Below, in pieces: positions 16,619-24,653 of a DNA stretch of 64,000 bases. The DNA is taken from assembly GCA_037133755.1 (NCBI GenBank), contig JBAXNN010000001.1, positions 248,001 to 312,000 on the forward strand. Reading direction: 5' to 3'. The notes beneath the pieces were generated by a model that was given only the letters and a program-made list of their open reading frames with translations, was not told the DNA's origin and did no database searches. Source of the stretch: F1-60-MAGs149 sp037133755 (GTDB taxonomy: Bacteria; Actinomycetota; Thermoleophilia; Gaiellales; F1-60-MAGs149). The position numbers were made by a program, and so were the translations under genes. The stretch's first letter is position 1. Each line of letters opens with the position of its first letter.

Positions 16619-18181
16619 CTAGCGGCGGCGCGGGACGACCACGGACGGTGTCGCCGAGGCGAGAGGGCCGTTGGTCGGCGAGAACGAGGCGTTCAGGGTG
16701 TAGGTCGTTGATCGCTTGCGTGCCAGCGCACGGCCGGCGGCCTTCATCACGCACTTGACGCGGTACGTGCCAGCGGCGGTCACGCGCTTGGACACGTTGC
16801 AGTAGCGGTCGCCCTTGTACGTCATTGCCGCCGCGATCACGCCGGCGCTGGTCGTCGTGACGTTGAAGGCCACGCCGACGCCCTTCTTCGTATACGTGAC
16901 GGTGGCTGGGCCAACCGCCAGAACGCGTGCGCGGTTGTCCTTGCGCGGCGTCACCTTGGTCGAGGCGGTACTGGCCGCACTGGTGCCCGCGACGTTCGTG
17001 GCGGTAACGGTGAAGGTGTACGCCGTGCCGTTCTTGAGGCCGGTGAACAGACAGGTGGTGGCACCGGTCGTCGTACACGTTGCGCCACCGGGTGAGGCCG
17101 TGGCGGTGTAGCGGGTGATCGGCGCACCGCCGGTGTCGGTCGGGGCGGTCCAGCTGAGGGCGGCGACGGTATCGCCCGGATCAGCAACCGCTGCGGTGGG
17201 AGCGCCGGGGACCGCGGCGGGGCAGACGGCGATGCTCGTGACGCCACTGGCGACGGCGCCGCTCACCATCGTGACCGGCGAGCCAGCCGCGTTCGTCACG
17301 GTGACCTGGCTGTAATCCGTGGCGTAGACCGTGGAGCTATCCGGGCTCACGGCCACGTCCCTGACAGCAAACGAGGCCCCCGAGCCGATCGACGTGAGCG
17401 CGCCCCCGCTGATCGATGCGGTCATGAGCGAATCGCGGCCGACCGCAGCGGTGCCGAGGTAGAGCCTGGTGCCATCGGGAGAGATCGCGATCGCGGTCGG
17501 CTGGCCGGCCATGTCGCTGAAAAGCGTGCTCGCCGTCGAGCCCGTCAGGAGCGCGGAAGAAACGGAGAAGGGGGTGTCGTTGGCCGTGTAGGCAGTCGTG
17601 GCCGAGCGCGCAATGGCGCTGGCCGTGGCGCCGAGCGGGAACGTCGTCTGCACCGCGCCGGTTGCGGTCGAGCGCGCCGTCAGGTCGGTGCCCGCGGTCA
17701 CGTACAGCAGCGAGCCGTCAGCGCTCACGACGGCGTCCGTCGGTGACGTGCCGGCCGGGTAGGAGCCAGTCACCGTCAGCGTCGTCGTATCCACGACCGA
17801 GAACGTGTTGCTGCCGCTGTTGACGACGTAGGCACGGGTGCCATCCGGTGCGACCGCGATCGCGACCGGCGTGTTCAGCCCGCCGATGCTCGCGCTGATC
17901 GTGTTCGTCGAGGTGTCGACGACGCGGACGAGGTTGGCAGCGGTGTCGACGGCGTAGGCGCTGCGTCCATCGGGCGAAATCGCGACATCGGAGAACTGGC
18001 TGCCGGCGCCGGTGAGCGTGGCGGTGACGGCGTTGGTGGACGTCGAGAAGCGCTGGATCGTGCCGGTTGACGTCACGAGGTAGCCAGAACCCGCGCACGT
18101 GGCAGCAGAGGCAGTGGAGACGAGCCCGAGCACCGCCCCGAGGGCGACGACGAGCATCGCCAGAGAGCGAGCAGCGTGCAT
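16619..18181 (-). CDS. Secreted beta-propeller protein with fibronectin type III domain
   Basis: A 520-residue exported protein. A signal peptide (MHAARSLAMLVVALGAVLGLVSTASA) precedes about seven YVTN/WD-like repeats (VAISPDGRSAYAVDTAANLVRVVDT, IAVAPDGTRAYVVNSGSNTFSVVDT, ...) spanning roughly 30-330, then one FN3 domain (PTAAVADPGDTVAALSWTAPTDTGGAPITRYTA...TNVAGTSAAS), then a basic beta-rich tail. Ligand unknown; propellers of this type often bind surface partners. The ATG at 18181 is fixed by a TATGCT box 6 nt upstream and by the signal peptide. The FN3 unit resembles one in the nearby giant protease. Confidence 0.8.
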   Translation of the reverse strand: MHAARSLAMLVVALGAVLGLVSTASAATCAGSGYLVTSTGTIQRFSTSTNAVTATLTGAGSQFSDVAISPDGRSAYAVDTAANLVRVVDTSTNTISASIGGLNTPVAIAVAPDGTRAYVVNSGSNTFSVVDTTTLTVTGSYPAGTSPTDAVVSADGSLLYVTAGTDLTARSTATGAVQTTFPLGATASAIARSATTAYTANDTPFSVSSALLTGSTASTLFSDMAGQPTAIAISPDGTRLYLGTAAVGRDSLMTASISGGALTSIGSGASFAVRDVAVSPDSSTVYATDYSQVTVTNAAGSPVTMVSGAVASGVTSIAVCPAAVPGAPTAAVADPGDTVAALSWTAPTDTGGAPITRYTATASPGGATCTTTGATTCLFTGLKNGTAYTFTVTATNVAGTSAASTASTKVTPRKDNRARVLAVGPATVTYTKKGVGVAFNVTTTSAGVIAAAMTYKGDRYCNVSKRVTAAGTYRVKCVMKAAGRALARKRSTTYTLNASFSPTNGPLASATPSVVVPRRR

Positions 18182-18187
18182 GGGCTC

Positions 18188-18193
18188 AGCATA
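18188..18193 (-). promoter_or_regulatory. -10 box TATGCT, leaderless type
   Basis: Ends 6 nt before the ATG at 18181. Confidence 0.55.
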
Positions 18194-18352
18194 CGACCGT
18201 TTTGGCGCGGTTCCTGTCTCCATGAGCGGGAAGCCGTTGCGCATGCACGGGAAAGCGACGATTGCATGTCCCTTTGGCGCCGAACTCCGTGCGTCCAGCG
18301 TCTCTCTCCCTCGGCCATGCTTCAGCCATGGCGCAGATCGCACCAGCTCACG

Positions 18353-18374
18353 TGTATGGCATCATGTATGGCAT
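18353..18374 (+). promoter_or_regulatory. Direct repeat at the vapB start, operator candidate
   Basis: TGTATGGCAT occurs twice, 2 nt apart (18353-18362 and 18365-18374), overlapping the antitoxin start codon. Flanking GTGTATG and CATGCAC are nearly inverted. VapB-type antitoxins commonly bind repeats here to autorepress. Confidence 0.45.
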
Positions 18375-18594
18375 GCACCGCACGACGATTTATCTGCCCG
18401 AGGATATGAAGGCACGGGTCGCGCAAATGGCTCAGATACAGCGGATTACCGAGGCTGAGTTCATTCGCAGTGCGATCGAGAAGGCGCTGGAACGCCCGCG
18501 CCCGCGCGGCGGGCTCTTTCATTCCGGCGATCCGACCTGGGCATCGCGTGATGAGGAATTGCTCGCCGAGGGGTTCGGTGAATGGGAGTCCTAA
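18373..18594 (+). CDS. vapB: VapB-type antitoxin, ribbon-helix-helix
   Basis: A 73-residue antitoxin. The N-terminus HRTTIYLPEDMKARVAQMAQIQRITEAEFIRSAIEKALE is a ribbon-helix-helix (CopG/MetJ-like) DNA-binding domain. The C-terminal part (RGGLFHSGDPTWASRDEELLAEGFGEWES) is the flexible toxin-binding tail. It overlaps the VapC gene by 13 nt, the normal toxin-antitoxin layout. An in-frame ATG three codons upstream is an alternative start. A 10-bp direct repeat covers the start region and probably mediates autoregulation. Confidence 0.85.
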   Translation: MHRTTIYLPEDMKARVAQMAQIQRITEAEFIRSAIEKALERPRPRGGLFHSGDPTWASRDEELLAEGFGEWES

Positions 18595-18995
18595 TCGATA
18601 CAAGCGCCTTTCTGCACTTCTTCGACGGTGACGCGGAGTACCACGCAGTGATCAGCGCTCTCGTGGACGCGGAGCGGGACCCCCTCGTGATCAGCCCGTT
18701 TGTGCTGGCCGAGCTTGACTACCTGATCGCCCGCCGGTTCACCGCGCACCATGCGCGACAGGCCATGCAGGAACTGGTGGGGGGCGCGTATCACCTCGTG
18801 GACTTCGGGTGGGAAGAGGTCCAACGTGCGTTGCGCGTGATCGATCGCTTTTCCGACCGTCGACTGGGTCTCACCGACGCGTCGCTCCTCGAGATCGCTG
18901 ATCGCCTGCAGATCTCCACGATCTTCACGCTCGACCGCCGCGACTTCGACGGCCTCGTCCGCTCGGACGGGACGCCGCTGACGATCCTGCCCTAG
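18582..18995 (+). CDS. vapC: VapC toxin, PIN-domain ribonuclease
   Basis: A 137-residue PIN-domain nuclease. The acidic metal-binding residues are D6 (LIDTSAF), E44 (LAELDYL), D99 (GLTDASLLEIA) and D118 (TLDRRDF), so catalysis should be intact. VapC toxins cleave tRNA or rRNA when freed from VapB. The start overlaps vapB by 13 nt. The TAG stop shares a CTAG with the stop of hisD on the other strand. The pair sits alone between housekeeping genes with no mobile-element trace. Confidence 0.9.
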   Translation: MGVLIDTSAFLHFFDGDAEYHAVISALVDAERDPLVISPFVLAELDYLIARRFTAHHARQAMQELVGGAYHLVDFGWEEVQRALRVIDRFSDRRLGLTDASLLEIADRLQISTIFTLDRRDFDGLVRSDGTPLTILP

Positions 18996-20323
18996 CTCTG
19001 TGAGTCGAGCCGCTCGTGGATCACGGCGGCGTGCGCGGGGAAGCCCTCATGGTCGGCCAGCGCGACGATGTCGGGCGCGAGCGCCGCGAGGGCCGACTCC
19101 GAGGCACGCGCCAACGAGATCGTCTTGGTGAAGGCGAGCGCGGTGACACCGCTCGTCACGCGCGCGTAGCCCGACGTGGGCAGCGTGGCGGGAATGCCGA
19201 TCAGGTAGTTGCCGGCACTGAACGGGGTGTGCTGGCCGAGCAGCACCTCGCCCGCGTGCTCGATGCCATCGAGGATGGCCTCGTCGTCGGCCGTGGCCAG
19301 CTGCATGTGCTCGGGGGCGTAGAGGTTCGCGACCTCGATCGCCTCGGCGCGATCGCGCACCAGCACCGCCCCGCCGTTGCTGCCGATCGCGGCGGCGGCC
19401 ATCGTGCGGCGCGGCTCGGGCAACGCCACGAGCTGCCGCTCGAGCTCGGGCTGCACCCGCTCGATCACCTCGGGCTCCCACGTGATGAGCACGCTGGCGG
19501 AGTCGGTGCCGTGCTCGGCCTCGTTGAGGAGGTCGGCAGCGAGCAACCGCGAGTCGGCGGTGGCGTCGGCGATGATCAGGCTCTCGGACGCAGCGAGGAT
19601 CTGCATACCGCCTACCCCGTGGCGCTGGATCTCCAGCTGGGCACTCGCGACGGGCGGGCTGCCAGGGCCCAGCACCTTGCGGCAGGCGGGGATCGACTCG
19701 GTGCCAAACGCCAGCGCGGCGACGCCGGCGGGACCATTGGCGCGGAAGACCTCGCGGAGGCCCAGTTCCTCGGCGACGATCAGTACGGCGGGATCGACCT
19801 TGCCGTCGGAGCCCGGAATCGGCGGGACGACGACCGCGATGTCCGGCACGCCCGCGACGACGGCGGGAGTGCCGATCTGGACCAGCACGCTTGGGAACGA
19901 GCCCTTGCCGCTCGGCACGAAGAGACCGGCACTCGCAATCGCCGTGCGCTTCTCGCCGACCATCAGGCCCGGCTCGATGTCGAAGCGCCAGTCACCATGC
20001 TCGAGCGCGCGCTCGTTGAAGCGGCGGGAGTGGTCGATCGCATGGCGGATGGCGACCTGCACGGCCTCGGGGATCTCGCCACGAGCCGCAGCGAACTCGG
20101 CGTCGCTCACGCGTAGCTGGTCGGGCGCCACCGTGCAGCCGTCGAAGCGCTCGAGCGCCCGGCAAACCGCCGCATCGCCATCAGCACGCACCTCGGCCAC
20201 CAGGTCGACGATCGACGCCTGCAGCGTCGGATCGAAGATGTCATCGAGGCCGCGTGCCAGGAAGGCGGCGCGGTCCTCCGAGGTGAGATCGGCCCAGACG
20301 CGGACGGCAAGCGGAGCGGTCAT
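18992..20323 (-). CDS. hisD: Histidinol dehydrogenase
   Basis: A 443-residue HisD, catalysing the last two NAD-dependent oxidations of histidine synthesis. Hallmarks are FVPSGKGSFPSVLVQIGTPAVVAGVPDIAVVVPP, the zinc region around LLNEAEHGTDSASVLIT, NLYAPEHMQLATADDE and the closing HEGFPAHAAVIHERL. Length is normal. It is separated from other his genes in this window. The ATG follows TAGGCT by exactly 6 nt, so the transcript is predicted to be leaderless. Confidence 0.95.
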   Translation of the reverse strand: MTAPLAVRVWADLTSEDRAAFLARGLDDIFDPTLQASIVDLVAEVRADGDAAVCRALERFDGCTVAPDQLRVSDAEFAAARGEIPEAVQVAIRHAIDHSRRFNERALEHGDWRFDIEPGLMVGEKRTAIASAGLFVPSGKGSFPSVLVQIGTPAVVAGVPDIAVVVPPIPGSDGKVDPAVLIVAEELGLREVFRANGPAGVAALAFGTESIPACRKVLGPGSPPVASAQLEIQRHGVGGMQILAASESLIIADATADSRLLAADLLNEAEHGTDSASVLITWEPEVIERVQPELERQLVALPEPRRTMAAAAIGSNGGAVLVRDRAEAIEVANLYAPEHMQLATADDEAILDGIEHAGEVLLGQHTPFSAGNYLIGIPATLPTSGYARVTSGVTALAFTKTISLARASESALAALAPDIVALADHEGFPAHAAVIHERLDSQS

Positions 20324-20329
20324 GCGCGC

Positions 20330-20335
20330 AGCCTA
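20330..20335 (-). promoter_or_regulatory. -10 box TAGGCT, leaderless type
   Basis: Ends 6 nt before the ATG at 20323. Confidence 0.55.
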
Positions 20336-20358
20336 GGCGCAACCGCGCTTGCGGTGGC

Positions 20359-23300
20359 TCAGCGCCGCGCGGCGGCGGACTTCGCCGCCAGATGCGTCTG
20401 CGTGCCGGTGATGGTGCGCTGCACGACCGGCGCGGCGACGATGGGGGCGATCGTTGTGTTTGCCGGGGTGTAGAGCAGCGAGAGCGCCGCACCCTTTGGC
20501 AATGCCGCCGTGGAGATCGTGAAGGGACCCTTGCGCACCGAGAAGGTCAGCACCGTCGGTGCAGCCGCCCGGCGCGCTGTGGCAGCAGCGCCCTTGGTCG
20601 GCCGGGTGAGGGTGACGCGCAGCGTGCCATCGTGGCTCGCCGAGCCGCTGATGATGTACGTGCCACGCGTCGAACTACCGCGGGCCGCGCGGAAGGAGAC
20701 GGTGAGGCGGTTCAGCGATGCAACCGGCGTCGCGATCGGCGTGCCCGGCGCGGTGATCGGCGAGGTGATCGGGCCCGCCAGCGGGGCCTCGGTGTCGACC
20801 GCTGTGCCGATGTACAGCAGACGATTCGGCGAACCATCCCCCGCATCGCCGACGCGGTTGCGCGAAGCGGCCGTGGTGATGGCGGCGCTCGTGACATCGG
20901 CCGACGTGCTGCGGCTGGCGGCGAGCTGGAGCGCGACGGCGCCAGCGACGTGCGGCGAGGCCATCGACGTACCCGAGAGGGTCGCCGTCGAGGTGGACGA
21001 CGCGGCATCCGAGGAGAGGATGTCGACGCCCGGAGCGAAGAGGTCGACGCAACGGCCGTAGTTCGAGAAGTAGGCGCGCTGGTCGTTCTGATCGGTCGCG
21101 CCGACGGTGATGGCACCCGGCGTGGAGGCCGGAGAGGCCGAGCACGCGTCGTCGTTGCTGTTGCCGGCGGCGACGACCATGGTCACGCCGTCGTCGATGA
21201 CGCCTTGCACGGCGGCGTTGATGGCGGCCGAGTAGCCGCCACCGAGGCTCATGTTGGCGACGGCCAGCTGGCCGGCCGCATGGTTCGCCGCAACCCAGTT
21301 GAGGCCGGCGATGACATCGGACGTGTAGCCGGAGCCGCCGCAGTTGAGGACGCGGACCGGCACGATGTCGACCTCGGGTGCCACGCCGTAGTCGGCGCCG
21401 CCGATCGTGCCCGACACGTGCGTGCCGTGGCCATTGCAGTCCTCGCTGCCATTGCCGTCGTCCTGGCCCTGGTTGACGCTGACGAAGCCCGAGCGCACGC
21501 GGCCGCCGAACTGCTCGTGGTCCGAGCGCACGCCCGTGTCGATCACGTAGGCGGTCACACCGGCACCGTTGGCCGCCGACGTGGCAGCGGACGAGGGATC
21601 CATCGTGCCGTCGAGCGGCAGGTTGCGCTGGTCGAGGCGATCGAGGCCCCACGAGGCGGCGCGCGGCGAGCGCGTGCGGCCGTTCGGCGTGACGGCCGCC
21701 GAAGGAGCAGACGGCACGCTCGTGCCGGTGGCGTTCGTCGCCGTGACGGTGATCGTGTAGGCCGTGCCGTTGGTCAGGCCGGTGATCGTGCAGGCGCGTG
21801 TGCCGTTGGTCACGCACTTGGCACTGCCCGGCGTGGCGGTTGCGGTGTAGCGCGTGATCGCGCTGCCGCCATCGCTCGCGGGAGCGGCCCAGCCGATGGC
21901 AATGCGGGCGTTGCCGGGCGTGCCGACGACGTTCAGCGGCGCGCTCGGTGCGGCAGGCGGTAGGGCCTCCGTGAACGAGTGGTTGAGCACGGTGTCGCCG
22001 CGGGCGCCGTTCCAGCCGTCGATCGCGATCGCGTAGCTGGTGCCCGTCGTGACGGCGAAGGCGACGCTGCTCCAGGTGCCACCGGAGACGTCGTCGTTCT
22101 GGGCGATCGTGGTGAGTCCGGCGACGGTGCTGCCGGTGTAGGCGCCGAGCAGCGTGTCGAACGCGCTGCCCTGCGTGGTCAGGGTGAGCGTGCCGTTGGC
22201 GGGCGCGGTCCAGCGGTACCAGATCGAGGCGGCACCACCGGCGCCGCCATGGCCGGGCTCGCCGGTCTCATGGGTCGCGTTCGCCGTCGAGCCGGTCTTC
22301 GTACCGGCGGTACCGGTCAGCGTGGTGGCGTCGGCGAAGTTGTCGTTGGTCAGCACCGGGGCCGCGGTGAAGGCGGCGTTCAGGGTTGTCGCGCCACGCG
22401 CGCCGCCCCAGCCGTCGATCGCGATCGCGTAGCTGGCGCCGCTGGTGACGTTGATCGTGACCTTGCTCCAGAGCGTGCCGCTGGCGACGTCGTCGTTCTG
22501 CGCCAACGTGGTGAGGGCATCGACGCTCGTGCCGGTGTAGACGCCGAGCAGCGTGTCGAACGTGCTGCCCTGGGTGGTCAGCACGAGGGTGCCGTTGGCC
22601 GGCGCGGTCCAGCGGTACCAGATCGAGGCAGCGCCGCCCGTGCCGCCATGTGCGGGCTCCCCGGTCTGGCGGGTCGCGGTGGCGGTCGAGCCACTTGCGC
22701 TTACCGACGTACCCGAGAGCGTGGTCGCATCCTGGAAATCGTCGTTCGACAGGCCCGCGGCTGGCGTCGCGGAGACGCTGCTGCTGTACGGGCTCTGGCC
22801 GGCGCTGTTGACGGCGGCGACGCGGAAGCCGTAGACCGTGCCGTTGGTCAGGCCGGTGACCTCGAGTGACGTGAGGCTGGAGACGCCGTCGGCGATGGTG
22901 GTCCACGCGCCGCCGGCGACCGACTGCTGGATCACGTAGTCGGTGATCGCCGCGCCACCCGCATCGGCGGGAACGTCGAAGGCGAGCGTGATGCGGGCGT
23001 TGGCCGGCGTTGCGGCCAGGTTGCGCGGTGCGGTGGGCAGCGTGACCGGTGTCGGCGTGAGGGCGACAGCGGCGAGCAGCAGGTTCGGCGAGCCGACGCC
23101 CGGATCGGTGACGACCGACGGAGTGGCATTGGCGAGCATGCGGCTGGCAATGGTCGCGGGGGAGGCGGTGGGATCGGCGGCCAGCAGCAGCGCGGCGGCG
23201 CCCGCCACGTGCGGCGTGGCCATCGACGTGCCGGAAATGGTGTTGGTGGCAGTCGTCGACGACCACCAGGATGACGTGATGCCGAGTCCGGGCGCGAAGA

Positions 23301-24462
23301 GGTCGACGCAGGCACCGGTGTTGGAGAAGGAGGCACGCGCGTCGGTGCTCCCGGTGGCACCGACGGTGATCGCCTGCGGGGTACGCGCCGGCGAGGTGTT
23401 GCACGCGTCGGCGCCGTCGTTGCCGGCGGCAACGGCGAACGTGACGCCGTCGCTGATACCGCGCTGGACGGCGGCGTCGAGGGTTGGCGAGGCGCCGCCA
23501 CCGAGGCTCATGTTGGCCACCGCGGGCGTGCCGGCGGCGTGGTTCGCGACGACCCAGTCGATGCCGGCGATGACGCCCGTCGTGCTGCCGGAGCCGGCGC
23601 AGCTGAGCACGCGCACCGGGACGAGGCTGACGCCCTTGGCAACGCCGTACGTGCTACCGCCGACCGTGCCGGCGACGTGCGTACCGTGGCCGTTGCAGTC
23701 AGACGAGCCGTTGCCGTCGCCGATCGCGTCATAGCCGCTCAAGACGCGCCCGCCGAACTGCGTGTGCGTCGCGAGGATGCCGGTGTCGATGATGTACGCC
23801 GTGACGCCCGCACCGGTCTGCGTGTACGTGTACAGGCCGTTGAGGGGCAGCTGGCGCTGGTCGATGCGGTCGAGGCCCCAGGTCGCACCGGACTGCGTGG
23901 TGGTTGCGGCGACGACGCGATCCGGCTCGATGCGCAGCACGGCGGGATCCTTGGCCAGCTTCGCGACCTGCAGCGAGCTGAGGTCGGCGGTGTAGCCGTT
24001 GATCGCATGGGTGAAGATCGCGAGCGGTGTGGTGTTGGCTGCGGCGGCGAAGGCGGCGGGGCGCGTGCCAGGGTCGAGCGTGACGATGAAGCGGCCGGGG
24101 ATCGCCGAGCCGACCTTCGCGCCGGCGGGCGCGACACCGGCGCTCGTGGCGTCGAAGGCGCTGACCAGACGATCGCGCTCGACGACGAGGACCTGGGGGT
24201 CGTTGCGCAGACGGCTGACGTCAGCGGCATCGAGTTCGGCGACGAAGCCATCGACGCTGCTGCGGAAGACGTCGGAGACCGCGTTGTCGCGGTTGCGCTC
24301 GGCGGCCACCTTGGCGGTGACGTTCGTGCCGTCTTCGAGGATCACGACGTAGTCCTGCGCCGGCGCGGCCGCGCTGGCGCCCGCGGACGCGCCAAGGCAG
24401 GCGGCGCCAATCGCGAGGACGGCGAGGAGGCGGAGCGATTGGGTGACGGGGCGACGACGCAC
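20359..24462 (-). CDS. Giant secreted protease with two subtilisin (S8) domains
   Basis: A 1367-residue exported protein. Order: signal peptide; two I9-like propeptides (about 36-100 and 125-186); first S8 domain with D226 (YIIDTG), H259 (NGHGTHVAG), N348 and S413 (GTSMATP); one FN3 (about 480-565); two near-identical beta domains opening NDDFQDATTLSG and NDNFADATTLTG; a second FN3; second S8 domain with D975, H1012 and S1166; and a basic C-terminal beta tail. Both triads look complete. I start at the GTG at 24462, which gives a normal signal peptide; an upstream in-frame GTG (24498) lies inside a palindrome. It is transcribed alone toward hisD. Confidence 0.85.
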   Translation of the reverse strand: MRRRPVTQSLRLLAVLAIGAACLGASAGASAAAPAQDYVVILEDGTNVTAKVAAERNRDNAVSDVFRSSVDGFVAELDAADVSRLRNDPQVLVVERDRLVSAFDATSAGVAPAGAKVGSAIPGRFIVTLDPGTRPAAFAAAANTTPLAIFTHAINGYTADLSSLQVAKLAKDPAVLRIEPDRVVAATTTQSGATWGLDRIDQRQLPLNGLYTYTQTGAGVTAYIIDTGILATHTQFGGRVLSGYDAIGDGNGSSDCNGHGTHVAGTVGGSTYGVAKGVSLVPVRVLSCAGSGSTTGVIAGIDWVVANHAAGTPAVANMSLGGGASPTLDAAVQRGISDGVTFAVAAGNDGADACNTSPARTPQAITVGATGSTDARASFSNTGACVDLFAPGLGITSSWWSSTTATNTISGTSMATPHVAGAAALLLAADPTASPATIASRMLANATPSVVTDPGVGSPNLLLAAVALTPTPVTLPTAPRNLAATPANARITLAFDVPADAGGAAITDYVIQQSVAGGAWTTIADGVSSLTSLEVTGLTNGTVYGFRVAAVNSAGQSPYSSSVSATPAAGLSNDDFQDATTLSGTSVSASGSTATATRQTGEPAHGGTGGAASIWYRWTAPANGTLVLTTQGSTFDTLLGVYTGTSVDALTTLAQNDDVASGTLWSKVTINVTSGASYAIAIDGWGGARGATTLNAAFTAAPVLTNDNFADATTLTGTAGTKTGSTANATHETGEPGHGGAGGAASIWYRWTAPANGTLTLTTQGSAFDTLLGAYTGSTVAGLTTIAQNDDVSGGTWSSVAFAVTTGTSYAIAIDGWNGARGDTVLNHSFTEALPPAAPSAPLNVVGTPGNARIAIGWAAPASDGGSAITRYTATATPGSAKCVTNGTRACTITGLTNGTAYTITVTATNATGTSVPSAPSAAVTPNGRTRSPRAASWGLDRLDQRNLPLDGTMDPSSAATSAANGAGVTAYVIDTGVRSDHEQFGGRVRSGFVSVNQGQDDGNGSEDCNGHGTHVSGTIGGADYGVAPEVDIVPVRVLNCGGSGYTSDVIAGLNWVAANHAAGQLAVANMSLGGGYSAAINAAVQGVIDDGVTMVVAAGNSNDDACSASPASTPGAITVGATDQNDQRAYFSNYGRCVDLFAPGVDILSSDAASSTSTATLSGTSMASPHVAGAVALQLAASRSTSADVTSAAITTAASRNRVGDAGDGSPNRLLYIGTAVDTEAPLAGPITSPITAPGTPIATPVASLNRLTVSFRAARGSSTRGTYIISGSASHDGTLRVTLTRPTKGAAATARRAAAPTVLTFSVRKGPFTISTAALPKGAALSLLYTPANTTIAPIVAAPVVQRTITGTQTHLAAKSAAARR

Positions 24463-24492
24463 GTGGTGAATCTGGCACAGATGATTTCCGGT

Positions 24493-24513
24493 CTTCACGG
24501 AGATTCCGTGAAG
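24493..24513. promoter_or_regulatory. Perfect 9-bp inverted repeat upstream of the protease gene
   Basis: CTTCACGGA and TCCGTGAAG flank a 3-nt centre, about 30 nt before the preferred protease start. Candidate operator or leader hairpin. On the minus strand a 7-codon ORF (ATG at 24518) ends within it. Confidence 0.45.
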
Positions 24514-24632
24514 GCCATGTTGTGCGTCTATGAAGACGCACGAGGGGCGTAGTTCTGACGCTCGTCCGGGATAACCCGCAGCGACCGTTTGTACAGCCCG
24601 AAGCGTAGCGCCGAAAATCGCATAACCACAGG

Positions 24633-24648
24633 GTTCGGGTACCCTTAT
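24633..24648 (+). promoter_or_regulatory. suf promoter motif (-10 TACCCT) upstream of sufS
   Basis: GTTCGGGTACCCTTAT, 15/16 identical to the motif before sufC. The TACCCT (24640-24645) ends 8 nt before the GTG of sufS. Confidence 0.5.
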
Positions 24649-24653
24649 GCCCT

